From the NCBI RefSeq assembly GCF_033115175.1, contig NC_084827.1, forward strand, positions 180,017,601 through 180,081,600: 64,000 nucleotides of DNA. The letters run 5' to 3'. The notes below the pieces were generated by a model, which was not told the origin of the DNA, did no database searches, and saw only the letters and a program-made list of their open reading frames with translations. This DNA is from Lepus europaeus (lineage: Eukaryota > Chordata > Mammalia > Lagomorpha > Leporidae). Numbering within the stretch: position 1 is the stretch's first letter; every line of letters begins with the position of its first letter. The translations under genes and the position numbers were made by a program. Shown piece after piece: positions 1-11,415 of the stretch.

Positions 1-525
1 CAGAAGAAACAAGAAACTGTTTTACTCTCTGCACCCTTCATCCCCAAAAGACGTTGTGGCTGCAAGCCTATGGCAATGCAGGACCCCGTGGAGCCTCCGT
101 CTGCCCCTCAGCACAGAGGGGCTGAGCCAGCAGGCCCAGTTCAACCCACAGCCTCGCATGTCACGCCGCCTCTGCTGCCGGTGCTGTCCCGGGCCCACTA
201 AGGGAGCACAGCTCCCCCAGGGACCAGCGGCACAGCTGGATCTGGCCCCACGCCCAGCGAAACAGTGGCCAGGGACCTGGGGGCCAGGGTGCTTGCCCAG
301 GGCTCTCCTGGGCCCCAGAGGGGGAGCAAGGCCCCTGTGAGCCCCGAGGGAGCCAGGGTGAGACGCGGGGGGACGCCCACACCCCATGTCCCAGCTTCCT
401 TCTCCCTCTACCCCTCACTGCCTTGCAAATAAAAATAAAATCTGGTTTAAAATAAATAAAGCATTAAGAAAGAAGAATTGAAAAGGGAGAACAAGGAAAC
501 CATACCAGATACTGAAATAACTGAC
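1..525. other. Unique GC-rich sequence; possible SINE tail at 395-445
   Basis: No gene is recognised; the small open frames overlap on both strands. TTCTCCCTCTACCCC followed by CTTGCAAATAAAAATAAAATC looks like the 3' end of a CSINE whose body is not recognisable. Confidence 0.4.
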
Positions 526-852
526 GGGCCAGTGCATGGCACAGTGGGCTAAGCCTCTGCCAGCAGTGCGGGCATCCCATATGGGCACTGGTTCAAGCCT
601 CAACTATTCCTCTTCTGGTCTAGCTCTCTGCTATGGCCTGGGAAAGCAGTAGAAGATGGCCCAAGTTCTGGGTCCCTGCACCCCCCATGGGGGACCCGGA
701 AGAAGCTCCTGGCTCCTGGCTTCAGATCGGTACAGCTCCAGCTATTGGGGCCAATTGGAGAGTGAACCAGCGGATGGAAGACCTGTGTGTGTGTGTGTGT
801 GTGTGTCTGTCTGTCTGTCTGTCTCTCTGTTCTCTGTTTCTCTCTGTCTCTC

Positions 853-898
<46 letters not shown>

Positions 899-930
899 TT
901 CAAATAAATAAATAAATACATCTTCAAAAA
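526..930 (+). mobile_element. CSINE, full-length, with long microsatellite tract
   Basis: The head GGGCCAGTGCATGGCACAG leads to the body (CCATATGGGCACTGGTTC, GAGTGAACCAGCGGATGGAAG). The pyrimidine region has expanded to (TG)n, (TCTG)n and (CT)n at 785-898, followed by CAAATAAATAAATA. Confidence 0.92.
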
Positions 931-938
931 ATGAAAAA

Positions 939-1172
939 TCAGCCCACCCCCACGTTGGCATACCTGGGTTCCACACCCGGCTCGGCTCCGAGGCCAGCTT
1001 CCTGCTAGCGCACACCCCGAGCACCCGCGTCCCTGCCGCCCTCCTGGGACATGCGGAGGGAGCACTGGGATCCTGGCTGCAGCCCGGCCCGGCCCGACCG
1101 CTCTGGGCATTTGGGGATGGAAGTCTGTCTTTCTCTCTTTCCCCCAACCCTAAAATAAATTTAAAAAATTTT
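939..1172 (+). mobile_element. Diverged, 5'-truncated CSINE-like element
   Basis: It resembles CSINE only in outline: GGCTCGGCTCCGAGGCCAGC, GGGATCCTGGCTGCAGCCC, CATTTGGGGATGGAAGTCTG, a CT tract and AAAATAAATTT. It lies directly behind another copy. Confidence 0.6.
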
Positions 1173-1476
1173 TAAATAATAAATCAAAGATGGAATCCTA
1201 TTCCTTTCCACTCAACAAATTTTCCGAGATGTCCGTGTGGGGTGTTCCGGAAGCTGGATCATTTGCTTATTCCAGAATGTACCACCATTTACTCAATCCT
1301 CTTCTCTCAGGTTGAATGTCTGGTTCATCGACCAGGCTGCCAGGAATATTCTCATTCACTCCAGCAGCAGGACTTTGTCCAGGTCTGTGGTCTTCCAACT
1401 TTCCCTGCACGTGTTCCCTAAAAGAACTTGGGCAGCGGTGTGTCCTCTGGCAGGTGTTAAAGCTGAAATCTCAACG
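1173..1476. other. Short unique interval
   Basis: No gene, RNA or repeat is recognised. Open frames cross it on the plus strand only because they continue into the next SINE. Confidence 0.5.
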
Positions 1477-1783
1477 TGGGGACCTGGTGTTGTGGCACAG
1501 CAGGTTAAGCCACCACTTGGGACGCCAGCGTCTCGTCTCTTTCATATCAGAGCTCCGGTTCAAGTCCCGCTGCTGCACTTCCCAGGCAGCTCTGCTAGTG
1601 AGCTGGGAGAGCAGCACCCACATGGGAGACCGGGATGGAGCTCCAGGCTCCTGGTGTCTGTCCGGCCCAGCCCTGGCCATTGCAGCCATTTGGGGAATGA
1701 ACCAGCAGTTGGAAGATCTCTCTCACTTTCTGTCTCTCTTTCTCTCTCTCACTCTTTCAAAATAAATAAATCTTTTTAATAAG
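1477..1783 (+). mobile_element. CSINE, full-length
   Basis: The head is GGGGACCTGGTGTTGTGGCAC, with the body to CAGTTGGAAGATCTCTCTC, a CT tract, and AAAATAAATAAATCTTTTT. The flanks GAAATCTCA and GAAGTCTCA may be a decayed target-site duplication. Confidence 0.9.
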
Positions 1784-1979
1784 AGAAGTCTCAGTGTTTT
1801 ATTGTAAGTTGAGATGTTGAAAAGGTTGTGGTTCTTTTATTGTTAGGCTACTGATTTGGTGAAGCAGGAAGCCTTTTGTTGTGATGTAAATTTGAAATGT
1901 GTTCTCTCAAAAACTAAAGGAAGAGAGGGGGGAGGGGGCAGGGAAGAAACAGCATTATACTCTTAGAACTGTATCTCCA

Positions 1980-2295
1980 GAGGCCTGCTCTGTGGTGCAG
2001 CTGGTTGGCCTCCACTGCGATGCCGGCATCCCATACGGGTGCTGGTTCAAGTCCCGGCTGCTCCACTTCCCCTCCAGCTCCCTGCTGATGGCCTGGGAAA
2101 GCAGTGGAAGATGGACCAAGTGCCTGGGCCCCTGCACCCACGTGGGAGACCCGGAAGAAGCTCCTGGCTCCTGGCTTTGGTTTGGCCCAGCTCTGGCCAT
2201 TGTGGCCACGTTGGGAGTGAACTAACACTCTCTCTCTCTCTGTCTGCTTCTGTCTGTAACTCTGCCTCTCTAGTAAATATATAATCTTAAAAAAA
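1980..2295 (+). mobile_element. CSINE, full-length, decayed tail
   Basis: The element runs from GAGGCCTGCTCTGTGGTGCAG to TAGTAAATATATAATCTT. The tail AATAAA has mutated, so this copy no longer carries the canonical hexamer. Confidence 0.9.
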
Positions 2296-2774
2296 TTATA
2301 TCTACAAACTATGTTAATCTGTTAAAAGCTAATTAAAAAGGTAAGACTTTTAAAAAAAAGAACATTTAAAACAACCACAAGAAAAGGAAGTAAGTCTGGC
2401 GCATCGTAAATATTAACACTTGACGCTGAACTAGTTCGACCATCTTTTCAGGCAAAGCAACCCTGCTTCATTGTGTTCCGATGCCCTGTCCTGATGCCCT
2501 TCCCGTGTTATGTGTTATGAGACGCACCCAGCTCGGAAATCCCATCGATAGCAGGGATAGGCCTGGCCTGATGGCAGCCTGTTTGCCTGACTCCAGGTCA
2601 CCTCCCGCAGCGCTCGGAGCTACCCCATTCAGAAAACGAGCCACTGGTGGCCTGGGAAAGCGGCGGAGGGTGGCCGATCAGACGCTCCGAGAGCCGGCTC
2701 CGCAGCACACAGCTCTCATTCCATGCTCCCAAAACTGTTGGCTTTCTTCCAGGTCGTGTACTGGGGAGGGCATT
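2296..2774. other. Unique interval
   Basis: This is AT-rich for the first 120 bp, then mixed sequence. A 101-aa plus-strand open frame at 2481-2786 matches no family that I recognise. Confidence 0.4.
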
Positions 2775-3122
2775 GAGTCACAGTAGGTTATGCTTGGGAC
2801 GCTAGCATCCAGTGCCCAGGGCCCCTCTGAGTCCTGGCTCCTCCCCTTCCCGCCCAGCTCCCTGCTGTGGCCTGGGGAGCAGTGGATAAGGGGTCAAGTG
2901 CTTGGGCCCCTGCACCCATGTGGGAGACCCGAATGGAGTTCCTGGCTCCTGGCCACAGCCTGGCCCAGCCTAGCTGTTGTGGCTCTCGCTCTCTCTCCCT
3001 CTCCCTCTCTCGCTCTCGCTCTCGCTCTCTCTCTCCCTCTCTCTCTCTTTCTCCCTCTCTCTATCCCTCCCACTCTCCCTTTCTGTGTTGCTCTGCCTTT
3101 CAAATAAATCTTTTTTGAAAAA
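2775..3122 (+). mobile_element. CSINE with expanded CTCTCC/CTCGCT tract
   Basis: The body from CACAGTAGGTTATGCTTGGG leads to GGAGACCCGAATGGAGTTCC, then about 100 bp of (CTCTCC/CTCGCT)n at 2985-3085, and CAAATAAATCTTTTTTG. Confidence 0.88.
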
Positions 3123-3788
3123 ATCCTTCTCCCTAGAAAGTATAGTTTATATAGAAAAGTAAACGTGTTCCCCCAGCCAAATGGTCTTGCGTATTCTCTG
3201 CTACAGGGTTTTACCTTGGGCCTTTGCCCTCGGCTGGCTGGTGTGAGGGCGATTCGGGAGTGTGGTTTCTTCCTGTTTTCCCATGGAGCGCTCGTCCACT
3301 GAGCCCTGCCGTGAGTCTCCTCTCTGTGTGTGCACAGGGCACGTGCCCGGGTTCCCCCTCTGCCCAGCTCTCCTGGCTGCCCGGCCCGTGTCCACACTAC
3401 AGTCCCTCAGGCTCCGCCCCCATCAGAGACACCCCCCCCCCCCAGATTGTCCCTGACTCTCCCTAACTCTTCAGAGCTCCTGATCCGAGCCTAGGAGAGG
3501 AGCACCCCGAATCTCACAGTGGGACTGCGGGTGACTGACACGCGGGCTCTTCCCAGCCATAGGCAGGGGCCTCTCCATCAGCCTCATCCGTGGACCCAGT
3601 CTTCTTCCCAAGTCCCAGCTTCTTTTCTGTTTTTGTTGTTTTTAAATGTACCTTCCACAAAGAGGCTCTCCCCGCCTTCGCCACCCTTACCCCTTGTATT
3701 TATTTTTCTTGTCGTACTGCTTTGGTTGGGACCGGAGTTACAGTGCTGAATGAAAGCAGGAAAACTGGTTTGCCTCTTTCTGTTTTTT
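3123..3788. other. Unique interval
   Basis: No gene is recognised. It contains a C14 homopolymer near 3429-3442 and a T-rich stretch near 3625-3650. Confidence 0.4.
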
Positions 3789-4090
3789 AACAAAGATTTT
3801 AATCATTTAAAAGGCAGAATGAAAGGGGGGGGGGAGGCAGGGAGAGAAAAAGAGAGGAGAGAGAGAGAGATTTCATGCACTGGTTCACTCCCCATCACTT
3901 TCATACACCACACTGGTTCACTCCCCAAGTGGCTGCAAAGCCAGGAGCCGGAAGCTCCATCCGGAGCCAACACCCACTGCTTTCCCAGATGTCGTAGCAG
4001 CGGAGCAGCCTGGACTCCAACAGGAACCGCGATGCGGGATGCCAGGGATGCGGGCAGTGGCCTGACCTCACTGTGCCATAAGCCCCCCAT
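3789..4090 (-). mobile_element. CSINE, inverted
   Basis: It starts with the inverted tail AAAGATTTTAATCATTTAAAAGGCAGA, then a GGGA/GAGA tract, CACTGGTTCACTCCCC, and ends near CACTGTGCCATAAGCCCCCC. Confidence 0.85.
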
Positions 4091-4737
4091 GCTGAGGCCT
4101 ACTGCTACCGCGTAAGAGAGCTTCTGCCTCCCCCACCCCTGAGCACAGATCTCGGTCTCTCTTGGTTGTGCCGTCTGGCTCAGCCTGGTTGCTGCAGTAG
4201 GGCCTCCTCTGTACCACGGTCATGGCCGGGGGCGGGGGTGCTGCACATTTCTGGTGCTTCACCTTGGTTTTAACTTACGTCTCCTTGAGTCTAAGTAATT
4301 TTACATGATTTTTAGCAAATAAAAAAAAATGTGCACACCTCTGCTTTAATGCTCCCCATGCCTTTCTATGTTGTTTGAAATAAAATCCAAAATTCTTCCC
4401 AGTGCCGCCCAGCTCGCATGGTCAGGTGCCAGCTGCCTCTGTCAGCCCGTGGCCCCAGGTCACCTCTTGAACTACCTGTCCATCACGCCGACTCAGTGCC
4501 CTGCCTGGGCCTGGGCGGCTCTTCCCCGAGGTCCTGTGCACCTCGCTCCCTTCTCTTTGCCAGGCGGCTGGCCAACAGTCACCTCCCATCCACAGCAGCC
4601 CCCGGCCCTGCCGTCCCCCTCTGCCTTACTCCTTTCCCACGACTTGTCTCCGAGCCAGCCGTGTGGGTGTGCTCACCCCGCAGTGCGCAGCTCCATCCCC
4701 AAGATGGCGAGTCGCCAGTGCCCTGAGGCTGTCTGCA
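4091..4737. other. Unique interval
   Basis: This is GC-rich in its second half. Open frames run from here into the following SINE; none resembles a known protein. Confidence 0.4.
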
Positions 4738-5046
4738 GCGCCAAGGGACAGGAGTTGATGCCACCTCTTGGGACACCCACACCCCGTATCAGAGAACTGG
4801 GATCGAGTCTCGCCTTCACTTCTGATCCAGTTTCCTACCAGCGCATCCCCGTGGGGGCAGCAGTGACGGTTGTGGTCCTTGGGAGGCCCAGATGGAGTTC
4901 TGGGTTCCTGGCTTTAGCGTGGCTCAGCCCGGGTTTTGGGAGCCATTTGGGGAGTGAACTGGTAGACGGAAGATCCCCCCCCCACTCTCTGTCTCTCTCT
5001 CTTGTTGCTGCACTTTTTAAATAAATAAACAAATAAGCTTTAAATA
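4738..5046 (+). mobile_element. CSINE, diverged head
   Basis: GCCACCTCTTGGGACACCC and GGAGTGAACTGGTAGACGGA mark the body. The tail is TTTTTAAATAAATAAACAAA. Confidence 0.82.
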
Positions 5047-6261
5047 TTCGCTTGCCTTTCACATCCCTGGACTGCCCGTCCTTTCCCTCTCCTGGGCTTC
5101 TACTCCAGCTCTCCACGCGGACGCGCGGTGACGCCACCAGCGCCCTGCTCTATGCGAGTAGTTCATAGTGCCCTCCCCGCCGGCGGATAATCACCCGCTA
5201 ATCCTCTTGTGCGGGTGCTGGAGGCTCCCTTTGATTCGCTGCGCTCTTTAATCCATCCGTAACTGATCCGTGGCGGGGTGGGAGGTGAGCCTCTGTCCTG
5301 CCTGTCCCCCAATTAGCCGCTTTCCCCCAATCCGCAGGATGCACAATCCCTCCTCTTCCACACGCCTGGAGCTTTCTCGGGCACAGGTTGACGTTCGGAC
5401 GGTCTAGGGTCTCCTGTGAGCGAGGTGATCTGTCCAGCACGTGAGTATGGTCATCCTAGCACAGCCCTGCTGCCCGCCTGCATGGGGCTCAACGCGAGGT
5501 CTGCCCGTGTCCAGCTGTGTAGCCTGTACCAGTGCTAATTCTTCTGTGCCTTGGCCTTGCCGTCGGCCAACCACGGATGGCCATAATTCAGCAGCCCCAA
5601 GCCACTGTGTCCCCGCAAGTTCCTACGTATCAATGCGGCATCCGCCTCCTGGGGTCGTGGGAGGGTCCCCTTACTTAGTCTCAGGTGCTCAGCAGAGCAC
5701 CTGTCCCTCGTGGGTGCCAGCGGCTTGCAGGATGCCACATCCACCTGCTAGTGCCTTCCGGTGAGCTTCAGAACCATCTGGTCAGGTTTCAGAGATAAGC
5801 TGGCTGGGCCTGCGCTGGGGACTGAGCTGGGGGGGGGTATCGAGGAATGCAGAAGGGGGTAGCCCCTCACAGCCCTGTCCCCCCTCTTCAGGGCTCCAGG
5901 GCCTTCCACGGTCTCCACAGCACTGGGCAGGGAGAGCAGGGCAGAGCCTAGCCTGCCAGGGTCTGACCCAGGGCTGCGCGGGGTTAGGGGTTCATCTCCC
6001 CCCATCAGCCTGTCCAGACCCAGAGGGCCAGGCCTAGGAAAAACCACGCCAGTGCGCCAATTTCCAGGGAGCATCGTCTAAGATCTCCGGCCGAAGCCGT
6101 CCAAGTGCCAGGATGCTGGCAGCACCAGGCTGCACCTGCTGAATCCCTCGGAAGCTGTGGCTTCAGACCTCACCAAGGACGTGGCCAAATGACTCCAAAT
6201 TAGCCCCGAGCCCCTCAGTCCCCACGGCTGTCAGGTGGCTGGGGCTGGGTGGCGTGGGGTG

Positions 6262-6312
6262 GAAGGAGTGTTATTATCTGCTAATTATTATTATGATCTA
6301 TCCCCTCCGTGA
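6262..6312. promoter_or_regulatory. Candidate conserved element, TAATTATTATTATGATC patch
   Basis: This is a compact AT-rich run with TAATTA and TTATGAT inside GC-rich surroundings. Regulatory status is inferred from composition and position near GBX2. Confidence 0.35.
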
Positions 6313-6584
6313 TTCCTGCATCCTGGAGAACATTCCAAAGCCCAGGTGGAGACAGGGCCGGCCCAGCCACCTCTAGAGCTCGGGGCTGCCAGGGCGGACC
6401 ACCAGGAAGGCCCTCAGGCCCCCTCGGCACTGGAGGGGCTGAGACCTCAAGCCAAATAAACGTCCCCCCCTTGGCCAGCCCTGAGGAAGTGCCCTGCACC
6501 CCTTGCACGGTGGCCAGAGAGCAGCTGCACGGCCGCCACCCTCTTGGGAACCCCGGCACCGCTGCGGTGCCCTGGCTCGTGCTG

Positions 6585-6925
6585 GGGCAAACACCCTTCT
6601 TCTGGACAGCTTATGGCTTTCAAAATGTCGAAATGGGAACATCACTGGGGAAAGACTTGCCACCAAGGTCATGGAAGATGGAAATTCCCTTCCAAGTTAT
6701 TGGTGAACATATTTAAAATGACCCCTAGCCAAGGTCAGATGTGGCCGTCACACACCCGAAAGGGCCGCCTTGGTAACCCAAGTCTCCAAATGATCACTTT
6801 AAGGTCAGCATCCAGACCCGGGTGGCACAGGGCCCGGTGTTCCCGGAAAAGCAATTGAGTCGTCTGGCTGCTTTGCACACAGCTCAGAGATGCTTCACCC
6901 AGGGAGGGTGACAACGCGGGGTTTA
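6585..6925. promoter_or_regulatory. Candidate conserved non-coding element
   Basis: This is sequence of moderate AT content with GGTGAACATATTTAAAATGACC and GGTTTAAATCCTTATCTTTG, free of repeats. No coding potential is supported. It may be a GBX2-linked enhancer; evidence is indirect. Confidence 0.3.
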
Positions 6926-8159
6926 AATCCTTATCTTTGTTTCTACAAGGCCTGGGTCCCTGCCAACCGTCTGAACGGTCCCACCCGGCACCTCCTCCAC
7001 AGGCAGAGAGAGACAGGAGCCTGCACAGAGGAGGCCCTGTGCCAATGTTAGGGACGGCGAGGCCAGCCAGCAAGAAGACTTCTCTGGGCTGTTCAGGACT
7101 GGCACGAAGAGGCCGCCCCAGCCAGGCATGGTGCTAAGGGCTTGCCACAGGACAGAGCTCACTTCCTCCACAGCACCCCTGCCCCCAAGGGCCCCAACTC
7201 TAGGTCAGGATCTTGAAGCAGGTGCCTTAGTTTAAGGAGGACTGGGCTGAGATGGTCTGAAGGGTCGAGGAGATGAGCAGGAGCATCCAACAGAGGCTCT
7301 GTCACCGGTCCACAGGGCTGTCTCTGCCCGCCCCTCTTCTCCAAACCTCAGGTCTCTGGGAAGGACCTGAAAGCTGTTTGCCAGTTGGATACGGGGGGTA
7401 GGGGTGCTGATTCTTGACCATCTCCATGAGGAGAGCATTGAATGATGTGGCCAGACAAACCTGGGCCGAGCAGGTGGCCAGGCTCCCTCTGCAGAACCGG
7501 AGCTCCACACACGGCAAACCCTAAGCCCAAAGACCTGCACAGGAACTGCCGCTGGAGCCCTGGCTTCTGTTCAGCCGTGGGACCCAAGATAGAAGGCAGT
7601 GGCCAGCGTGGATAGGCACTGGCTGTGTGCCCAGCTCTGCGGAGCACCAGCCCAGCGGGTGCTGACGGGGAAACTGAGGCTCGGGCAGGCACTCATGGGG
7701 TCTGCGTTATCACACGCCCCGTCTCCAGCCTCCCCCGGAGCCACCACATCTTGGGGAGCCACCATTCAGAGGCTGGTGGGGTCTGAGTGAGCTTAGCTAA
7801 ACGGGAAGACGCCGAGTGATGGGCGCCCTCGCCGCATTTGAGGTGAAGATGAGGGCTGTGAGAAGGAACAAACCATGCGAAACAGGAGCAAGCGTCTTAG
7901 TGTGCTCCCGCCCACCCCACCTGTGTCAGCCACCCAGGGTCTCGGGCTCTGGCTCCTGGCCCCTGACCCTGGGGCAGGACTAGGTGCCCAGGCCTTGGTC
8001 TAAGAGCCAAGGCCTGTGCAGCCCCCAGGAGCCAGGCTTTGGAGGGGTCCAGGCCTGCCCAAGGCCCCGCCCCCTCTCACAGCTACAGGTGCAGCTGGGA
8101 AGCCTCAGGCTTGGCTCCCCTGCTGCTGTGAGGACACCCCCCCCCCCCCGTGGGCTGAA

Positions 8160-9640
8160 GTGCTGGGTACAGGGCCGCCCTTTTCCCGCGTCTAGGGGCC
8201 ACGGATCACCCAGTTGCGGGGTGGACAGGTGCGTGGGAAGCTGTGGGCTGAACCAGCCTGCTCGGTTCCGACGACCCGGACAGCACCCACATCTGAGGGC
8301 GGGCAGCGGGGGTGGGGGCTGCCCCTCCCCCCTTTCCTTCCCGAGCCGGGCTTTTGTTATTCAGAGTTCCCTTCCTGGGGTCAAGCGGCCACTTGGAGAC
8401 CCCCATGGCGCTCAGCTCAGCGCCGGTCCCTCTCCGCGCCAGGTGCCTCCGCGGAAGTGGGGACGGGGGCAGGCAGAGAGGGGACTAGGAGGGGCCCAGA
8501 GCCCCGGGGGCCTGCCTGCCGGCGGGCGGGCTTCATAGAACCAGGTCGGTGTAATCCCATCTCAGCCATTGTCACTCCGGCGGCCGGGCTCTTTAAGAGG
8601 ACGCGCGGCCACACCAGAGCGAGCGGCACCACAAAGGCCGCGGGGGCTCCAGTGGCGGGAAGGGCAGACGTGATGGCCTTCGGGGTAGGCGCTCGGCGCA
8701 ACCCCGCGTCCCGGGCCTGCCCCGGGCGCGCCCTCGCGGCGGGGCCCTCAGTCTGGGGCTCAGGCCCGGAGCGAGGTCGGGCGGGCTGGGCCGCCGCGCC
8801 CCTGGCGGCCTCCACCTCTGGCCCGCGAGGCCCGCGGGGCGCACGACGGCTGCGGCTCCTCGCGGTGGCGCGGCCGGCTCGGGGTTTCCAGCGAGCCCCG
8901 CAGCCTCGTGCGCGGGTTCCAAGCAGGGGATGGAGGGACCCGGAGCACCCCAGAGGCCAGTCCCATCCAGGGAGAGCTCAAAGACTCCCCCCCCCCCCCG
9001 CGGGGAGAGGGACGACCTGCACAGCCCAGGACACCCCGAGACCGGGGAAGGTGGGCCGCGTGCGGAGCCGGCCCAGAGCGCAGTGGGGACTGAATGGGGG
9101 CAGCTCGCAGGGGCGGGACCCAGGAGGAGAAGGACTTCCGTCGGGGATGGGGTCGCCCCGTCAGGAGGTCCAGAGAGCGGACTGGAGAGCAGGGCGCGCA
9201 GGGTGCGCTCGGCTACGCTGGGCGCCTCCAGACCGCATTTCGGGCTCCGCCCACGGGGTGGGACCCCTGGCTCTCCAGGGACGCGGAGAAACCCCCGCAA
9301 AGCGGGGGTGGCGGGAGAGGGGAACCCACGGCCACACGCGTTGGGACGCGCACAAGGACTGCGCGCTCGCTCCCACACTACTCGCCGGGTCTGGTCCGAG
9401 GAGCTGGAGTAGGCTGGCGGCGTCCACGCTGCGGGCCTGCCCCCACCGCCCCCACCGCCCCGAGCCCCGCCTGCTCTCGTGCGGGGCCCGCCGTGTCCGC
9501 TGAGCCTCCCAGGCCCGGCGCCGATGGGGCCGCACCGCGGCGCTGCCCTAGACCCGGGCCCAGGTCCTGGTTGAGGGAAGGCGCTGCTGGACCAGTCCCC
9601 GAACCCGGGAGGGCAGCAGCCGGTTCAGGTCTGCCACTTC
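8160..9640. promoter_or_regulatory. CpG island without a recognised gene
   Basis: CpG density is high from about 8400 to 9640, with long open frames in several frames at once (largest 429 codons at 8214-9503, plus strand). That pattern comes from GC richness. I see no promoter motifs that fix a start site. Confidence 0.5.
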
Positions 9641-9850
9641 TCAGCGGTGCAAATAGACAATCAATTTTTATGATGTAATTCATAATTTATGCAGGTTGTC
9701 TTCATACATATGGTGTTGCTTTTGTGTGCCGGGGTGTCGCGTGCTTTATTACTCTGACGGTGCGATTTGCATTCATGTTCGCTTACCGGGATCATATTTC
9801 TCCTGTTTATACCATAAGGGCCCAAAATGAAGATTGATGCTACTCCCTTT
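9641..9850. promoter_or_regulatory. Candidate conserved enhancer with octamer motif
   Basis: This AT-rich island is wedged between GC-rich blocks. It contains ATTCATAATTTATG, a perfect ATTTGCAT octamer at 9766-9773 and CATACATATGG (E-box CATATG). There is no repeat and no supported reading frame. It lies about 6 kb downstream of the GBX2 promoter. Confidence 0.5.
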
Positions 9851-10945
9851 AGTCCAGGCCATCCCTATAGACCCTGGGCTGCGGCCACCCCCCCCCCCCC
9901 ATACCAGAGCTCCGCTACCCCAGAACCAGTGCCCCAGCTTGGGGGGTGGAGGTGGGAGCAGGCCACCTGCTCTGGCTATGCCCTCGAGCAGGACTCCAGG
10001 GACAGGCATAGGCAGTGGTACACCGGATGGTGGAAGCCCTGGGCAGGCAGGCAGGCAGGCAGGCAGGTCGACAGGTCGGCCATGGAGGCCAGTGCTGCTG
10101 CCAGCACTGCCCACTGGGTCACCCGCCCAGTGGTGACAGCCCAGCAACAAAACTGGGATGGTCACCCTCCTGGAAGTGGCGAAGCCAGCAGCTCTCTCCT
10201 GCTTTCTGTGCACCCAGGCTGAGCCCTGCTCGGGATAGGCCCGGGGCTGGAGGGAACAGCCTTGGGGGAGGCTCTGTGAAGGGCTCACCAGAGGAGGCTG
10301 AAACGATTAAGCCAATTAAGCCCGAGCAAACAGAGAGGAGCCGGTGGGGCGCTGACCCCTGGGGAGCGGGCATTTTGCAATGCAGACACTTGTGCCAGGA
10401 TCTGAGGGCTGGAGACCCAGTGGGCAGGCACCCACACAGTCAGGATGGCTCTGTGGGGGCAAATGCAGGCCCGGGAGGGTCTGGGAGGGCCTCACCTTCC
10501 ACCCGTGCAGCTGAAGGGAACCCTGTAAACAAGCACCCGTCCGCCCAGGGACAGTGGAGTGAACGCTGGCGGCAGGGCAGGCGCCGTCCCGGAGTCCCAC
10601 GGAGGCTAGGGTTGGGGAAGGCCCCAGCACAGGCGGCCCAGGCCACACTGGGGGTCCTCTCGCCCCCGCCAGAAGCTGGAAAAGGAGGCTGCTCCGACCC
10701 GGGACCAACTCAGACTCCCTGCCCAGAGACGCCACAGTCATGGCTTCCGGTTTTCCAAGTTCCCTCCGTCTCCAAAGGGGTGGGGGGCACCCGGCTCCCA
10801 GGGGGAGCCACGGCAGGGGGGGGTCGCGGAGTCTGGCGACTGTCCCTGAGCCCCCGACCTTGTTCCTCCATCTGGGCAGCTGAGGCAGGGCTCTGGCAGC
10901 CCCCAAGCGTCCCGGTGGCACCGCCAGGGGCACAGGTCCGTGGTG
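9851..10945. other. Unique GC-rich interval with (GGCA)n
   Basis: It includes a C-run near 9889-9901 and the tetranucleotide repeat at 10041-10067. A 314-codon plus-strand open frame (10015-10959) begins in the tetranucleotide repeat and has no recognisable domain. Confidence 0.4.
10041..10067 (+). repeat. (GGCA)n microsatellite
   Basis: GGCAGGCAGGCA... runs for about six units and ends in GGTCGACAGGTCGGC. Confidence 0.9.
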
Positions 10946-11415
10946 CTCTTGAGCCGTAATTATTTGATCTGCAGATGTAAGTGGAATTTATTGTTACAAC
11001 AAATATAGTGATGTCAAAACCCAGCCTTGGATTAAAGCCGGCAGCCAGAGGGGAAGTGTATTAATTTCCAACAGCATCTCGGGCCACAGCCTATTAGAAC
11101 AAGCTATTCCTCAGGACCCCCCCATCAGAATTAATCATTGGGAGTTAATTTGAAGCTCAGACAAGTTGCTGTTAATTTAGTGCAGAGAGGACGGGATGGG
11201 ATAAAAAGCTGAGGTGCTGGCCGAGCCTCGTGGGTCTCATTAATCAGCCAGCTGAGACGGCCTGGCTTGATTACAATTTGCAAAAAAATTCATTAGGGCC
11301 CGGGCGATTGACAATTTTTCTCTCTGCCTGTGATGTGACTCATTAGGCAGCCAAATGAAAGCGGTGATGACGGCCATGATGACAGAGGCCATCAAGCGCC
11401 GCTTGTTTATCTTCC
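10946..11415. promoter_or_regulatory. Candidate conserved enhancer, TAAT-rich (about 470 bp)
   Basis: There are many homeodomain-type cores: GTAATTATTTG, GGATTA at 11029-11034 (OTX/bicoid type), TATTAATTTCC, GAATTAATCATTG, GAGTTAATTTG, CATTAATCAGC, TTGATTACAATTTGC. CAGCTG and ATTGTT/AACAAA SOX-like cores are also present. It is free of repeats and abruptly more AT-rich than its neighbours. It is the densest such cluster on the 3' side of GBX2. Confidence 0.55.

Larger units (their letters stand above)
5047..8160. other. Unique, repeat-free intergenic sequence
   Basis: Some 3.1 kb carries no SINE or LINE that I can recognise. Open frames on both strands overlap each other and match nothing known. 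Two AT-rich patches near 6265-6310 and 6600-6725 look constrained and are listed separately. Confidence 0.4.

Noticed and set aside
1-5000. 3' exons of AGAP1, the expected left neighbour of GBX2
   Set aside because: No coding exon of an ArfGAP/ankyrin protein was recognised on the plus strand. It probably ends to the left of the window.
8214-9503. 429-codon plus-strand open frame
   Set aside because: It sits in a CpG island where other frames on both strands are also open, and it has no recognisable domain, signal or splice support. Stop codons are simply rare at this GC content.
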